Notes: generated from the sequence alone by a model not told the origin. DNA of 20,962 bases from Pelargonium cotyledonis (GCA_036897625.1 JAYMTA010001248.1:1-20962), one strand, 5' to 3'; shown: positions 10,232 to 19,349, counted from the first letter of the stretch. A program made the numbers and translations.

Positions 10232-13173
10232 TCAGTATTCATCCAAGTACGTAAATAATGGCGTGTCATCTTTCTTGGACTTGCGTCGGCTAAGTAAGGC
10301 CTTCAGAAGCCGTTTGCTTTTGCTGGGGTGCAGTTCAATATCTTTGCTGCTGTCCTTTTCAGCAGGTAATCGCATTGAATATGACTTCCGAGGAGGCTCC
10401 GCTGGGTACTGATATTAAAACCAAACAAATCGAAAGAGAGACATTATTATCTACGTTGTGATCCCATCTCAAAGATAATTCAAAGATAATGTTATTCCCC
10501 AACTTATTTCCTACATATACACAAAAACATAATGTGCATACCCGTTTTCTTGCGGCAGCTGGATTTGGAGTGGTAGGCCTACTTGAGTTCGGGGTAGTTG
10601 GTCTACTTGAATTTGGGGTAACAGATCTAGCTGTCAGAGATCCAGAGCGTAAAATTGGAAAGCGGTACGGTGAAACTGATCTCTTCTCTGATATGTCACC
10701 AGAAACAATCAAAATCAGTAGAAGATAAGGGCACAAACTATGAAAATTATATCATTAAAACATTAGAATTTCAGGACATCACATAGTTCAACTTGCAAAC
10801 AAACCTTGTTCCTTTTTGGGCATGGTGGACGAAAAGGAAAAAGTTGCAGGACGCTGGGAAGTTCGTGGGGAAGGTGATGGGGATCGCCATTTGCTGTATC
10901 AAGTGTAATTTATAATTGTCATGATTTAGACTGCAAATTCGTCCTGCTATTTTAATAGAACCTTTAACAGTAACATTTACCTGACTGGAGCTGATGGGGT
11001 TTCGACAACTGTAGCTCGAACAGCTTCAGGAAGACAAGCGGTACCCCCTAAAAATAAAAGAGCAATCATATCACATTGAAAAATATAAATTCCAAGGCAT
11101 AATTAATACTGTAAAGTAGAAAGTTAAGCATACCACTCCTAAAGTGATGCCAATCATCTTCATTGTCTAGGCTGCTTCCTTTGTATTCTGATTTAGTGCG
11201 GTTTGGGCCAACCGTGGTTTCTCCATCTGGATGCATATTTATGAAATCAAATATACAAAAGAGATGAAAAGAAGAGCCATCTCAAGGGAAGAGAGCGATG
11301 GAAAGAAAGGAGTATTTTACCTGGCAAGATGTAGCGCTTATGGTACTTGGGAATGTTTATAACTGATGACTGTTGGAAGATGCCCTCGTGATCTATGAAC
11401 TCTTGGCACGTTCGCAATCTCTAGGATAGCACATCCAATTTATGAAGAATATAAATTACACCAACATTTACTTCTTATAAAGTGAAAAGCATGGCTAGTC
11501 ACATGTGGTGTTGTGAGTACAAGTTTTAAATTTGCCATGGAAATAATTGTATCTCAATTCAACTATATTATTATTTTCATTTCTCAAGTCCCGTAACAAC
11601 GTCCCTAACCATTACATTGTGACAGAAATAAGTGCACACCCCAAACCCAAGTAAGAGAGTATTCTACCAAGTGTCAGAATTGTCTGTTATCCACATTTTC
11701 TTCCCCCACAATAATCAGAGATTAGTTGGAAAACTACTTTATCTGACCTAAACAGAAACGACATCCACTATGCTGAATCCGGGTGAATTATTTTATTTCA
11801 TTTGTAATCCTTATGGTCTATTTTACAGCATTTCATTATGACAAATTGACAATTATCTTAAAATGTATTATGCCCACCACAGTTTATAGAAGTACTTCCT
11901 AGATGACCACCTTTACATTTCGATTGCCAAGAGGAATGAAGTGAGACACATCAAAACATGCTGTTAATAATATTCATGAGATGTAAGCTGTAGCTAGTCT
12001 TAATGCATTAAAAGCCACTTAATGCTGATAACCCCGTAGACTTATGACATACATTTCTGTCAGCAATTATTTCTGCTTGCTTAGTTACAAGATTATACCA
12101 GAACTGGACACCAAAAGAAAACTATTGATGGGGAAAAAAAAAAAGACAACCAATTTATAGAATCTTTCTGTATAGATTATGAGAATTACCTACCTTGCAT
12201 TATGACCTGGTCCGAATAATACTTGATCCACCCTTTTAAGGACACTCATTAATTCATCTAGTTCAAGACTTTAAAATTAAAGTTTGTAGTAGGTTCACTC
12301 ATACATAATACATTTATGATCTACTAATGAAAAAAATCAAGCACACCTGTTCAATACATGATACTCGGAGCTCGGTTCCAGATACTTCATCAACCTTTTC
12401 ATCCAATAGATCATTAACCTTATATGTCACAGAACCTAAATGGTCCACAGTATTTACAAGCGCTTTGATGGCATAATCTTTCAATGTTTCTACCACTCTG
12501 CACAAATAAGATTTTTTTTTTCTTTCAGAAGGAAAATTGAATACTACAAAATACCAATATCATTAGTTATTATGCACAATACAAAGGTAATAATGAATCA
12601 CAATCACTCACATCTGCTTTTGGTCATCATTGGTGTAAGATATTTCAAAATACTCAGCTGCCGAATATAACTGTGCTCTAAGATTCTTTAAATCCTTCAA
12701 TAAGAAAAAATGCAAGAATGACGTTAAGCAAAACAGTTTAGAAAATTCCTTAACATATTTAAAAGTACAGATGATATGGCATTCCCAGTCAATAAACAAC
12801 TGAAAGGGGAAAGAAGAAGATCTCGTATAAGTCTTTTGTCAGACTCCATTTCATTTAAAAAGATATAGTATTATGCTTGCAACGCTTAACCATAAACCTA
12901 TTGGGTAATGAACAACTTTATAATGCATAACATATATTCAGTATTTCACAGCAGTCTGGTTTTTGAACAATAAGGCGAGGTTTTCCGGAAAATTGCAGAG
13001 ACTCTTCCAACAAGCTGTAAAATACTTTGCAACCCCAGCATCAAAAAATAAAAATGTAAACAGAGGATGATGTATACCTTGAGACTATCAGAGAATAGTA
13101 AGCTCTGCTGCATAGAAATTTCATCGTAATTGGATGCTTCCCGAGACATTGACGGTGTAGAAGATGCAGTCAT
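10232..13173 (-). CDS. ABIL: ABIL (Abl interactor-like) subunit of the SCAR/WAVE complex, complete, 9 coding exons
   Basis: Coding exons in gene order: 13173-13078, 12694-12612, 12497-12347, 11420-11321, 11226-11134, 11047-10981, 10893-10805, 10687-10542, 10408-10232. All borders are GT-AG on the minus strand, phases agree, and the total is 333 aa. The N-terminus [20 protein letters not shown] leads into the Abi-homology region ([64 protein letters not shown]; residues about 20-150). A Ser/Pro/Arg-rich linker follows ([35 protein letters not shown]). The C-terminus is basic then acidic ([20 protein letters not shown], ending LDEY). Plant ABILs lack the SH3 domain of animal Abi, as here. ABIL joins SCAR, NAP1, SRA1 and BRICK1 to activate ARP2/3 actin nucleation in the cytoplasm. 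Closest in pattern to Arabidopsis ABIL2/ABIL3, but the paralogue cannot be fixed. Oddity: a 24-bp duplication in exon 8 repeats SSRPTTPN. Confidence 0.93.
10577..10624 (-). repeat. 24-bp coding duplication (SSRPTTPN x2) in ABIL
   Basis: On the plus strand, CTACTTGAGTTCGGGGTAGT and CTACTTGAATTTGGGGTA lie 24 bp apart inside ABIL exon 8. They encode two adjacent copies of an eight-residue Ser-Arg-Pro-Thr-Thr-Pro-Asn motif in the disordered linker and keep the reading frame. Confidence 0.8.
11421..12346 (-). other. Longest coding-region intron of ABIL (926 bp)
   Basis: Intron between ...VSCIEQ and RLRTCQEF, with a gtgtgc donor and a cctag acceptor on the minus strand. No repeat or gene was recognised inside. 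Confidence 0.8.
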
Positions 13174-14200
13174 GCTTCCAATGAACGAGAACAAATCAGT
13201 GTTTCTTATCCTGAAACAGTAGACAATATGATTCAAAGTGCAATCCAAATTCAACCTAGAAATGCTAAAATGCCCTAAGAATTTGCAAAAACACCATCAG
13301 CTACCACACATTGGGCCACCAGAGAAACGATGGGAGGTTTGGAAACAAAAATAATAAGAAAAAAACATTTCAACCCAGAAAATTTGACACTGCAATACCT
13401 CTAAGCATTAACTTAGGAAAAAGATTTGAGGTGTTTTCAGTCTTCAGTAACAAGTCAGAACAGACAACTAGGAAGATACCAAAAGCAGCAATTTAATAAA
13501 ACTAGTCCAAGAGACAATGCCAACAAGAAAATGAACAGCATATAGTGCTTTGCAACATACTTGCAAGAAACCCATAAACCAAAATCAACAAATGCAATAA
13601 ACAAATAACTGAAAGTCCTGTGATTCCTCAGTAATTGCTAAAGAAAAGGCCCAATTTGTCTGAATCTTCACTAGCACTACTCACAACACACCCCATTAAA
13701 AAAAAAATTAAAGAAAGGAAAACTCGACAAAAAGGAAATGGCACCCAATGCTTCAACCTGAAAAGACTGGGAAATATCAACACCTACAATTCGTTTCCTT
13801 AAACGAATAAATGAGACTAGAATATATATAAATAAATAAGAGATCTTTGTACTTGTTTTGGTATTGGGGAGATGAAAAAACTGACCTGAACACAAAAATC
13901 GTTCCTTTCTTGGGTCATTTACTCATTCGTTCTTCAAAATCTCTTGGGTTGGAGCTAAGATCAAAAACCCAGTTGGCCACTTCAAAATCTGAGGCTGGAA
14001 TGGAGATGGAGCTCGAACGAGGACATAAAATAGGCCAGTGGTTTAGAGAGAGACCGGTGTGGTTGGGCAGAAAGGAATTTGAGAAAACGACAAGGATAAT
14101 ATATTGTCTAAAGTTTGGGGACAAGTAGAAGAAGAGGATAGAGAGTAAAAATGGCAGGGGCTTTGAGTTGGAGAGAGATAGCGAGGGTGGAGAAGAGAAT
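13174..14200 (-). other. ABIL 5' UTR with a 675-bp leader intron
   Basis: On the minus strand a leader exon ends ...TGTGTTCAG at 13886 with a gtcagt donor. The acceptor ctgtttcag ends at 13211, and the second leader segment 13210-13174 runs into the start codon. The leader intron 13211-13885 contains no recognised gene. The upstream limit near 14200 is approximate because no TATA box is clear. Leader introns are common in plant cytoskeletal genes. Confidence 0.65.
13196..13926 (-). other. Overlapping upstream ORFs in the ABIL leader
   Basis: Minus-strand ATGs in the predicted leader exon: 13926 opens a three-codon ORF (MSK, stop), whose TGA overlaps the ATG at 13918 as ATGA. The second ORF runs through the leader splice (13886/13210) and stops at 13196 after 15 codons (MTQERNDFCVQDKKH), 22 bases before the ABIL start. 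A third short ORF starts at 14026. Such ORFs usually lower translation of the main frame. The call depends on the leader splice prediction. Confidence 0.45.
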
Positions 14201-14838
14201 CGTTGAGGAGAGCACGTCGGTAGCAGGGAATTAATATTTGGATAATCACCGAAAACTACCCTTGTAATTAACACATTTTGTAATTAATTACTTGTACTTT
14301 TTTATCATATTTTCTTAGTATTCTGTATTTTTTTTATTCCGTCTTATGTCCATCTGTTAGTGTGTAGAAAGTCGAAAATGCCCCTAATACTTATATTGAA
14401 GTTGAAGAACTATTCAAACATAACTCATTCAAATTTTCCACTAACTTCTCACTCTCTCTTTGATTTCGTTGACGTCTCTCTGTGTGTTGAAGTTGAAGCA
14501 GACCTAAGGTGGAAGAGCAACCAGAGGCGAAATCGTAGTTGAGAAGGACGTGTTTGGTTGTCTAGTTTAGGTTTGTGTTGATTTGTTTTGTGAAATTCCA
14601 TTGGATATGAGTAATTGTTTGAGTGTTTGGTTGAAATCCATGATTTTCCCCAATATAGCACCTATTTGTAGAGGTTTAATAGTATTTGAAGTTCTATGGA
14701 GTTGGGTTGCTGTATATTCTGTATTGTGAACCTAAATTTGTTGTTTTAGATTTAGGGCATTGTTACATGTTTTGTTTATTTTAGAAATTAGGAAGATTAG
14801 TATGTAAGTTGTTAATGTTGTGACCTTGTATAAAGCAG
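14201..14838. other. Intergenic region between ABIL and the MULE-like ORF
   Basis: AT-rich DNA between the divergent ABIL and MuDR-type ORF. A stretch with CGAAAATGCCCCTAATACTT (14372-14391) could belong to a Mutator-like terminal region, but no matching partner was found downstream. The ORF start at 14839 is immediately preceded by ataaagcag, a possible splice acceptor, so a leader exon may lie here. No protein-coding gene is supported. Confidence 0.5.
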
Positions 14839-15858
14839 ATGGCTGTGGAAGAAGAGTCCAAACCTAAAGATGTGGAAGAAGACTCAAAACCTAATGTTGA
14901 GTCTGAGAAGAAAGTGCAAGAAAAGAAGAAGGCCAAGGAGGATGGTGTAAGTTATTTCACAGCAGATGAGATAGAGTGTTTGAAGGAGTCAGGGTATGAT
15001 TTGGAAGGCCCTGAGTTTGTTAAGGTGAATCAAGTTGAAGATTTGACTGGTGTTGAACATGAGAAGGAGAAGGATGGAGTGGGTGAGAAGGAGAACATGA
15101 CTGGTGTTGAACATGAGAAGGAGAAGGATGGAGTGGATGAGAAGGAGAGCAGGATTGGTGTTGAACATGAGAAGGAGAAGGATGGAGTTGAAGATTGTTC
15201 TTCAATTGATAGTGATGACTCAAATTGGTTGGAGGCTCTTGATGAGGAATGCAATAGGGAATCAGATGACTTTAGTGATGTAGATGAGGAGCAATCATCT
15301 GAAGATGAATCAAGTGCTCAAATGAAAGATGAATCTGGTTGTGGAGGGGAAGAGCAACCTTCTAAAGATGTCCCTACTGCTGAAGAAGAAAATTCAGAAC
15401 AAGAAGGGAAACCTACTGAATATCCAAAGTGGGCAAAGCACAAAATCAATGAGAATATGGCTGTTGATGAAGAGGTTGAGGTTACATCTGGAGTGGTACA
15501 CAGAAATCCTATTGATGTGCATTCCCAAACTAGAAAAGGAAAAGAAAAGGTTGGAAGTTCCAGCTCAAAGTGGGATGAGAGAAAAGACCTTGAAGATGAT
15601 GAGTTTGAGGACAATGTTGATGATGTGCTTGGGAAGGAAGACTGGGAATTACTAATTGTAAAATCTGATTGTGATGAACAAAAGAAGGAGAAGAAAGAAA
15701 GTGGGAAGATGTGGGTTAGTGAAAAAAATTTGAAGACAGTTGTGTTAAAAGTTGGGGACAAATTCAAGAATATGACTGTATTTAGGGATGTCCTAAGATA
15801 CTATGCCATTAAATCTGGTTTTGATTACATGCATATAAGGAATGAGAAAGGAAAATAG
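14839..15858 (+). CDS. Truncated MuDR-type (Mutator-like) transposase, N-terminal part
   Basis: Single 339-codon frame. Residues 1-290 are highly charged and low complexity: Glu/Lys-rich start, three copies of an 18-residue repeat (TGVEHEKEKDGV...; residues about 70-117), then an acidic Ser/Asp/Glu region. The last ~45 residues (KTVVLKVGDKFKNMTVFRDV, LRYYAIKSGFDYMHIRNEK) match the N-terminal domain of plant MuDR transposases (DBD_Tnp_Mut type), where 'F.+.+.FR..L+.YAI+.GF' precedes a Cys-containing segment. Here TAG follows NEKGK directly and no Cys/His or DDE catalytic region appears in any downstream frame, so the element is cut short. The acidic preamble before the MuDR domain is common in plant MULE proteins. 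It could be an expressed remnant or a pseudogene; nothing suggests an active transposase. Confidence 0.65.
   Translation: MAVEEESKPKDVEEDSKPNVESEKKVQEKKKAKEDGVSYFTADEIECLKESGYDLEGPEFVKVNQVEDLTGVEHEKEKDGVGEKENMTGVEHEKEKDGVDEKESRIGVEHEKEKDGVEDCSSIDSDDSNWLEALDEECNRESDDFSDVDEEQSSEDESSAQMKDESGCGGEEQPSKDVPTAEEENSEQEGKPTEYPKWAKHKINENMAVDEEVEVTSGVVHRNPIDVHSQTRKGKEKVGSSSSKWDERKDLEDDEFEDNVDDVLGKEDWELLIVKSDCDEQKKEKKESGKMWVSEKNLKTVVLKVGDKFKNMTVFRDVLRYYAIKSGFDYMHIRNEKGK
15045..15189 (+). repeat. 54-bp coding minisatellite, ~2.7 copies
   Basis: The unit beginning GACTGGTGTTGAACATGAGA starts at 15045 and 15099, with a third copy (GATTGGTGTTGAACATGAGA) at 15153. It codes an 18-residue Glu/Lys-rich repeat in frame and is almost identical between copies, so its expansion is recent. 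Confidence 0.92.
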
Positions 15859-16252
15859 TGCTTGTACCATGTTAACTAAATTAGATTAGACCAATTCTTA
15901 AATTTATAGGTTGTTTTTAAAAGAGTTAATAAATAGTAATAAAGAATAAAAATTGTGGTAACATATAAAATCTATTAGAAAACTCACATATAGTCTTATT
16001 TTAATAAATGACGTAATATGTGTTGTTCGAGCGTTATGTTATTGTCTGAGAGAACTCTGAATAAAAGTCTCTTCAAGCAACTCGGAAGTACAACACTCAC
16101 ACTTCAAAGAGTAACACTTAGCCTCAGATGAAAAACCTCACCTTCAAAAGCCTGAAAGACTCTTTGAAAAACACACAAGGAAAACTATAATGAATGGATC
16201 AAAGTTTGACAAGAGCTTGGAGAGCACTTGCACTTCCAAAATAATAAGCTTG
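15859..16252. other. Region between the MULE fragment and the hAT MITE, no gene
   Basis: AT-rich DNA just after the transposase stop, then a moderately complex segment (16020-16252) that continues on the far side of the hAT MITE, so that MITE landed in an older repeat. No conserved coding sequence and no MULE 3' terminus were recognised. Confidence 0.5.
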
Positions 16253-16260
16253 TCCTACGG

Positions 16261-16437
16261 CAGTGGCGGACCCACTTGGTGGAATGGGGGGTCATTTGAC
16301 CCCATATTTTGTGGAAAAAACTGATTTTTATAGTTATATTTAGAGATAAATTTTTTATTACAACTAATTGACATCCTAAAATTAGTTCAAAATTTTTGTT
16401 TTGACCCCACAAACTAAAATTCTTGTGTCCGCCCCTG
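16261..16437. mobile_element. hAT-type MITE, 177 bp, with 8-bp target duplication
   Basis: The left tip is CAGTGGCGGACCCA. The right tip, complemented, is CAGGGGCGGACACA (12 of 14 match). The flanks are TCCTACGG (16253-16260) and TCTTACGG (16438-16445), an 8-bp target duplication with one mismatch, as expected for hAT elements. Near the left end GGGGTCATTTGACCCC is a 7-bp-arm palindrome, and TTGACCCC recurs near the right end. There is no coding capacity. Confidence 0.85.
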
Positions 16438-16445
16438 TCTTACGG

Positions 16446-16828
16446 TAGTGCTCTCTTGTCTAGCAAGATCCTTACATCAATATCACATTCTTGCTCACCT
16501 CTCACGAAAATCGAGTCATTTAACGTTCTCTACGCAAATATCCTAAATGCATCAACGTATCCATGTCCCAGAGATCGGCAGATACGTTCTAATCGATTGT
16601 TATACACATAGTATTAACAAAGTGTTAAGCAATTATCAAGATTAAGTATTTAATATTTTCAAAACAACATTGAGACCGTTGACACCTCTAACACAAGGGG
16701 ACGTTATTTGGGGTGCCATCTCCCCCAAAGGTTCTAATTTGTACAAGGGATAATTAAAGGGCGTGTAGAGGTTTTGATGCCTACTTAGTATGGGGAGGGC
16801 ACATCTAGGGAACCAAAAACCCAAACCC
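16446..16828. other. Older repeat or intergenic DNA, no gene
   Basis: Continuation of the segment interrupted by the hAT MITE, up to the CACTA MITE. Short open frames here show no family resemblance. No structure was resolved. Confidence 0.5.
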
Positions 16829-16831
16829 AAA

Positions 16832-16973
16832 CACTACAAGAAAATTGCTTATCAGCTAAGGAAATTTTCGCGGGTCTGTTCCCGCACTTTCTGCGACGGA
16901 CAGTCCGTCGCAGATCAACGACGGATTTAGTCCATAGCTAAATCCGTCGCAGATAACCAGTTTTCTTGTAGTG
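16832..16973. mobile_element. CACTA-type MITE, 142 bp, AAA target duplication
   Basis: The left terminus CACTACAAGAAAATTGCTTA and the complement of the right terminus CACTACAAGAAAACTGGTTA agree over about 22 bp with two mismatches. AAA lies on both sides, matching the 3-bp duplication of CACTA elements. The interior folds into three hairpins: GCGGG/CCCGC (16870-16885), TCTGCGACGGA/TCCGTCGCAGA (16890-16914) and CGACGGATTTAG/CTAAATCCGTCG (16919-16949). It is non-coding and would depend on a CACTA transposase elsewhere. Confidence 0.88.
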
Positions 16974-16976
16974 AAA

Positions 16977-18418
16977 TTAATAAATAATTTCATAATGTTA
17001 CATCATCAACCAATATTGTAAGTATAAATATTTAATCTCTTGAAGAGATAAAGGATACTACTTATAATTTCATGTATTGAAATTCACTTTCATCTTTAGA
17101 ATTCTCTTTATAGAGTTTGTAATTTTTGGGTTCTCCAGATTGAGATTCTAACTCTCACACCCAATGTCGTCCTCTAAAAACATATTTGAGCTCTATGTTT
17201 AACGATGTGCTATCTTTGTGCATGAAACAAAGACTTAATCAAGGATCGGATCATCTCAAAATATTTGTACTTAATTTTTAGGATAAAGCTCTATCATGTG
17301 GACAAGAATACAATGATAGTTAGTGTGCCAAATTGACTTGAGTCAAAGAGGCCAATCAGTTTGTTATTATTGAGAACCAATTGAAAGCCACATTATCCCA
17401 AGAGGAAAAATCGTCTCCTCACAAATAAAGAAGTTGAGGCCGAACAAAATGTTATAGATGACCAAGTGAACTTTGAGTCTAACTTAATCGCAATAGAAAG
17501 ACCGTAACACCTATGTTACAACTACCTCCCACATTTCTCTAATCAATTTTCAGGGTATATGACCGACTCTCATTGTCAATGGGATTACCCTGAACCTAAT
17601 CAACTTGATTAATGACCAACTATCATCGGAACAATTGGCTTAAGGTGTTTGGTCCTCCAGAGGTCTCAGGTTTGAAACTCGATTGGTACTTGATCAATGA
17701 GCCAATGACTACAACCCTTTCTAGCTTTTTGGCTCAGGCAACCCTTATTGTCAAGGATTCACCTCTAATTCATCATTTAACTCCACTTAGGAGTGATGCA
17801 TAGAGGTCCCCATTAGTAGAACAAGACACACATCGAACCATCGGAAACCACCACGACGCTTGATTTCATAGGAGGGCCAAGATCACTAAGTCCCTAACAA
17901 AATCTTAATCTTCTATATGTTATCTCATAGTGAGCTTCCAAAGATTCGCCTAAGGGAAAATGGAGACTTGATAGCTTCAAATGACATAGGAATATTTCTC
18001 TCCCTTGGTTATAAGGGACGAGTCTGTTTGATCTTACATTCAAATGCTTCTTTTTCAAGTCCACTTTCCCACACTTTGAAAGGATTCCTTTATAAGGAAT
18101 GGACAAAAACCCAAGCATGAAGAAAACTATTGAGGTCATCTACAATAGTTTACACTCGAGAGTGTAATAGAATTGATATATCATCTACCATTTTCTATTA
18201 TACTAAGCATCATAATGGTTACACTCTAACGAATGTAATATCATTAACCCACATATGTATTTTTTACATTTTAAAACTATTTTTTACTTTTATATTATTT
18301 TTTAAAATATTTTTTTAGTAACTTTAAAAGTATTTTTATTTGATTTGAACAACAAATTTGATAAGTGTTAGATGTATTCATGTATTATGTGTGCAATATA
18401 TATTACAGTAACATGAGC
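16977..18418. other. Repeat-like intergenic DNA, no gene recognised
   Basis: 1.4 kb without a convincing frame. The 63-codon frame at 17612-17803 (contains NWLKVFGPPEVSGLKLDWYL) could be a remnant of a mobile-element or plant-mobile-domain-like protein, but I do not recognise it and it has stops on both sides in neighbouring frames. A perfect hairpin TTACACTCGAGAGTGTAA lies at 18150-18167, and TTACACTC occurs again at 18219. Confidence 0.45.
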
Positions 18419-18716
18419 ATCAGTTGACTGATATAACTTTATATCAGTTACACTAATTCACTTGGGTGGGTGATGCGATGCTTTGACCTCGTCGGTGTAG
18501 AAACGCTTTTTTATTGTTGTCTAGCGGCTTTGTCGGATCTAAACCCTTGATTCAATTGAAGATTCCTACAAAGGAAGAAAACAAGTTAAGTGAAAACTCG
18601 TGCGTTGCACAGAATTCACCTCCAGTGTGAGAATAAGTGAATCCGGCTTAGCAGAGAATAGTTCACAAGTGTGTGAATATGTGTGAGAGTATGAATTGTA
18701 CCTCAACCCCTAGGGG

Positions 18717-18749
18717 TATTTATAGTGATAGCTCATTGACTCTGATTGG
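18717..18749 (-). promoter_or_regulatory. Minus-strand CCAAT and TATA promoter inside the 931-bp element
   Basis: On the minus strand CCAAT (plus 18749-18745) is followed about 20 bp later by CTATAAATA (plus 18725-18717), a canonical plant core promoter. Transcription would begin near 18690 and run toward 18419. A pyrimidine-rich TTTTCTTCCTTTGTAG further downstream could act as a splice acceptor. Confidence 0.5.
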
Positions 18750-18809
18750 TGGAGAGAATTTAGGAGTCAAATACATTAAATCTGGACATGTGTGATCCAG
18801 ACAACTTGG

Positions 18810-19046
18810 CGTGCCACGAAGGTGAACGTGCCACAGATGCGAGCGTGCCACGAATGGGAACGTGCCACAGATGCGAGCGTGCCACGAATGGGAACGTGCC
18901 ACGAATAGGAGCGTCCACGGATATGAGCGTGCCACGAATGCGAACGTGACGCGAATGTGGGCGTGCCATAGATGCGAGCGTGCCACGAATAGGAGCGTGC
19001 CACGAATGGGAGTGTGCCACGTATGTGAGCGTGCCACAAATGTTGG
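18810..19046. repeat. 17-bp minisatellite, 14 tandem copies
   Basis: The consensus CGTGCCACGAATGGGAG repeats 14 times; all copies are 17 bp except one of 16 bp (near 18912). Copies alternate partly between CGTGCCACGAATGGGAA and CGTGCCACAGATGCGAG, suggesting a 34-bp higher-order unit early in the array. The long overlapping frames on both strands across this region (for example repeated HSWHAPIRGT-type residues) are produced by the repeat and are not genes. Confidence 0.93.
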
Positions 19047-19103
19047 ATTACGAACTGGGTTATGCACTTGGTTTTGAGTCCGCGGGTCGGATTGTTGGCA
19101 TGT

Positions 19104-19189
19104 ATCAATTTGGGCCAAAGTGGGCCAATAAAATGAGTTGGGCCTGCTCTTGGGCTCAATATATGTAGAATTGGGCTACCCAAATTGAT
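19104..19189. repeat. 11-bp inverted repeat around TGGGC(C/T) motifs
   Basis: ATCAATTTGGG at 19104-19114 and CCCAAATTGAT at 19179-19189 are perfect complements. Between them lie several TGGGCC/TTGGGCT words resembling plant site II (TGGGCY) elements. The position is upstream of the minus-strand CCAAT/TATA pair, so this may be part of the element's enhancer. Confidence 0.5.
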
Positions 19190-19207
19190 CCAAATATTTC
19201 GTGTATC

Positions 19208-19270
19208 ATCAGTCGCCCCCCACTCCTAGCTTCTGAGATTTATCTCTAAGCGTTGGAGTAATCTCGGTGT
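19208..19270. repeat. GCCCCCCACTCC block shared with window start
   Basis: ATCAGTCGCCCCCCACTCC and the following 40 bp resemble bases 38-105 (ATCAGTTGCCCCCCACTCC...GATTTATC...TGGAGTA). The two copies are in the same orientation 19 kb apart, so they are members of one dispersed repeat family. Confidence 0.7.
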
Positions 19271-19349
19271 CGTTTGTAACCTTTCAATCTCATCACCTCA
19301 TTGGCTTGGTTAAGTTGCAACTGATATAAAGTTATATCAGTCAACTGAT

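Larger units (their letters stand above)
18419..19349 (-). mobile_element. 931-bp element with perfect 31-bp inverted termini (solo LTR-like or foldback)
   Basis: 18419-18449 and 19319-19349 are exact inverted complements over 31 bp, beginning ATCAGTTGACTGATATAACT on the plus strand, and similarity ends abruptly on both sides. Each terminus is itself multiply palindromic, with ATCAGT/ACTGAT three times. Read on the minus strand, the interior has a GC-rich block, a 17-bp minisatellite, CCAAT, TATAAATA and a transcribed-looking leader, which is the order expected of an LTR U3-R-U5. No 5-bp target duplication or tidy TG/CA boundary could be placed, so a terminal-inverted-repeat (foldback) non-autonomous element is equally possible. 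There is no coding capacity. Confidence 0.6.

Noticed and set aside
10050..10412. 120-codon plus-strand frame near the ABIL 3' end
   Set aside because: It is mostly antisense to ABIL exon 9, whose protein (ending LDEY) is clearly conserved in family pattern.
13915..14274. 119-codon minus-strand frame upstream of ABIL
   Set aside because: Pyrimidine-rich leader sequence read as Ser/Pro/Phe. It ends before the leader splice and has no family resemblance. It may partly be transcribed as 5' UTR.
15318..15767. 149-codon minus-strand frame opposite the MULE ORF
   Set aside because: It is the antisense of an acidic, Glu/Lys-rich coding region, which yields Ser/Phe-rich stop-free frames automatically.
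17612..17803. 63-codon frame considered as a retroelement or plant-mobile-domain fragment
   Set aside because: No diagnostic motif and no extension in any frame, so the resemblance is only impressionistic.
18810..19046. CRISPR-like array
   Set aside because: The repeats are contiguous with no spacers, and this is a plant genome.
18720..19183. Overlapping open frames on both strands across the minisatellite (up to 135 codons)
   Set aside because: They arise from a 17-bp stop-free repeat read in shifting frames. There is no start context, domain or consistent composition.
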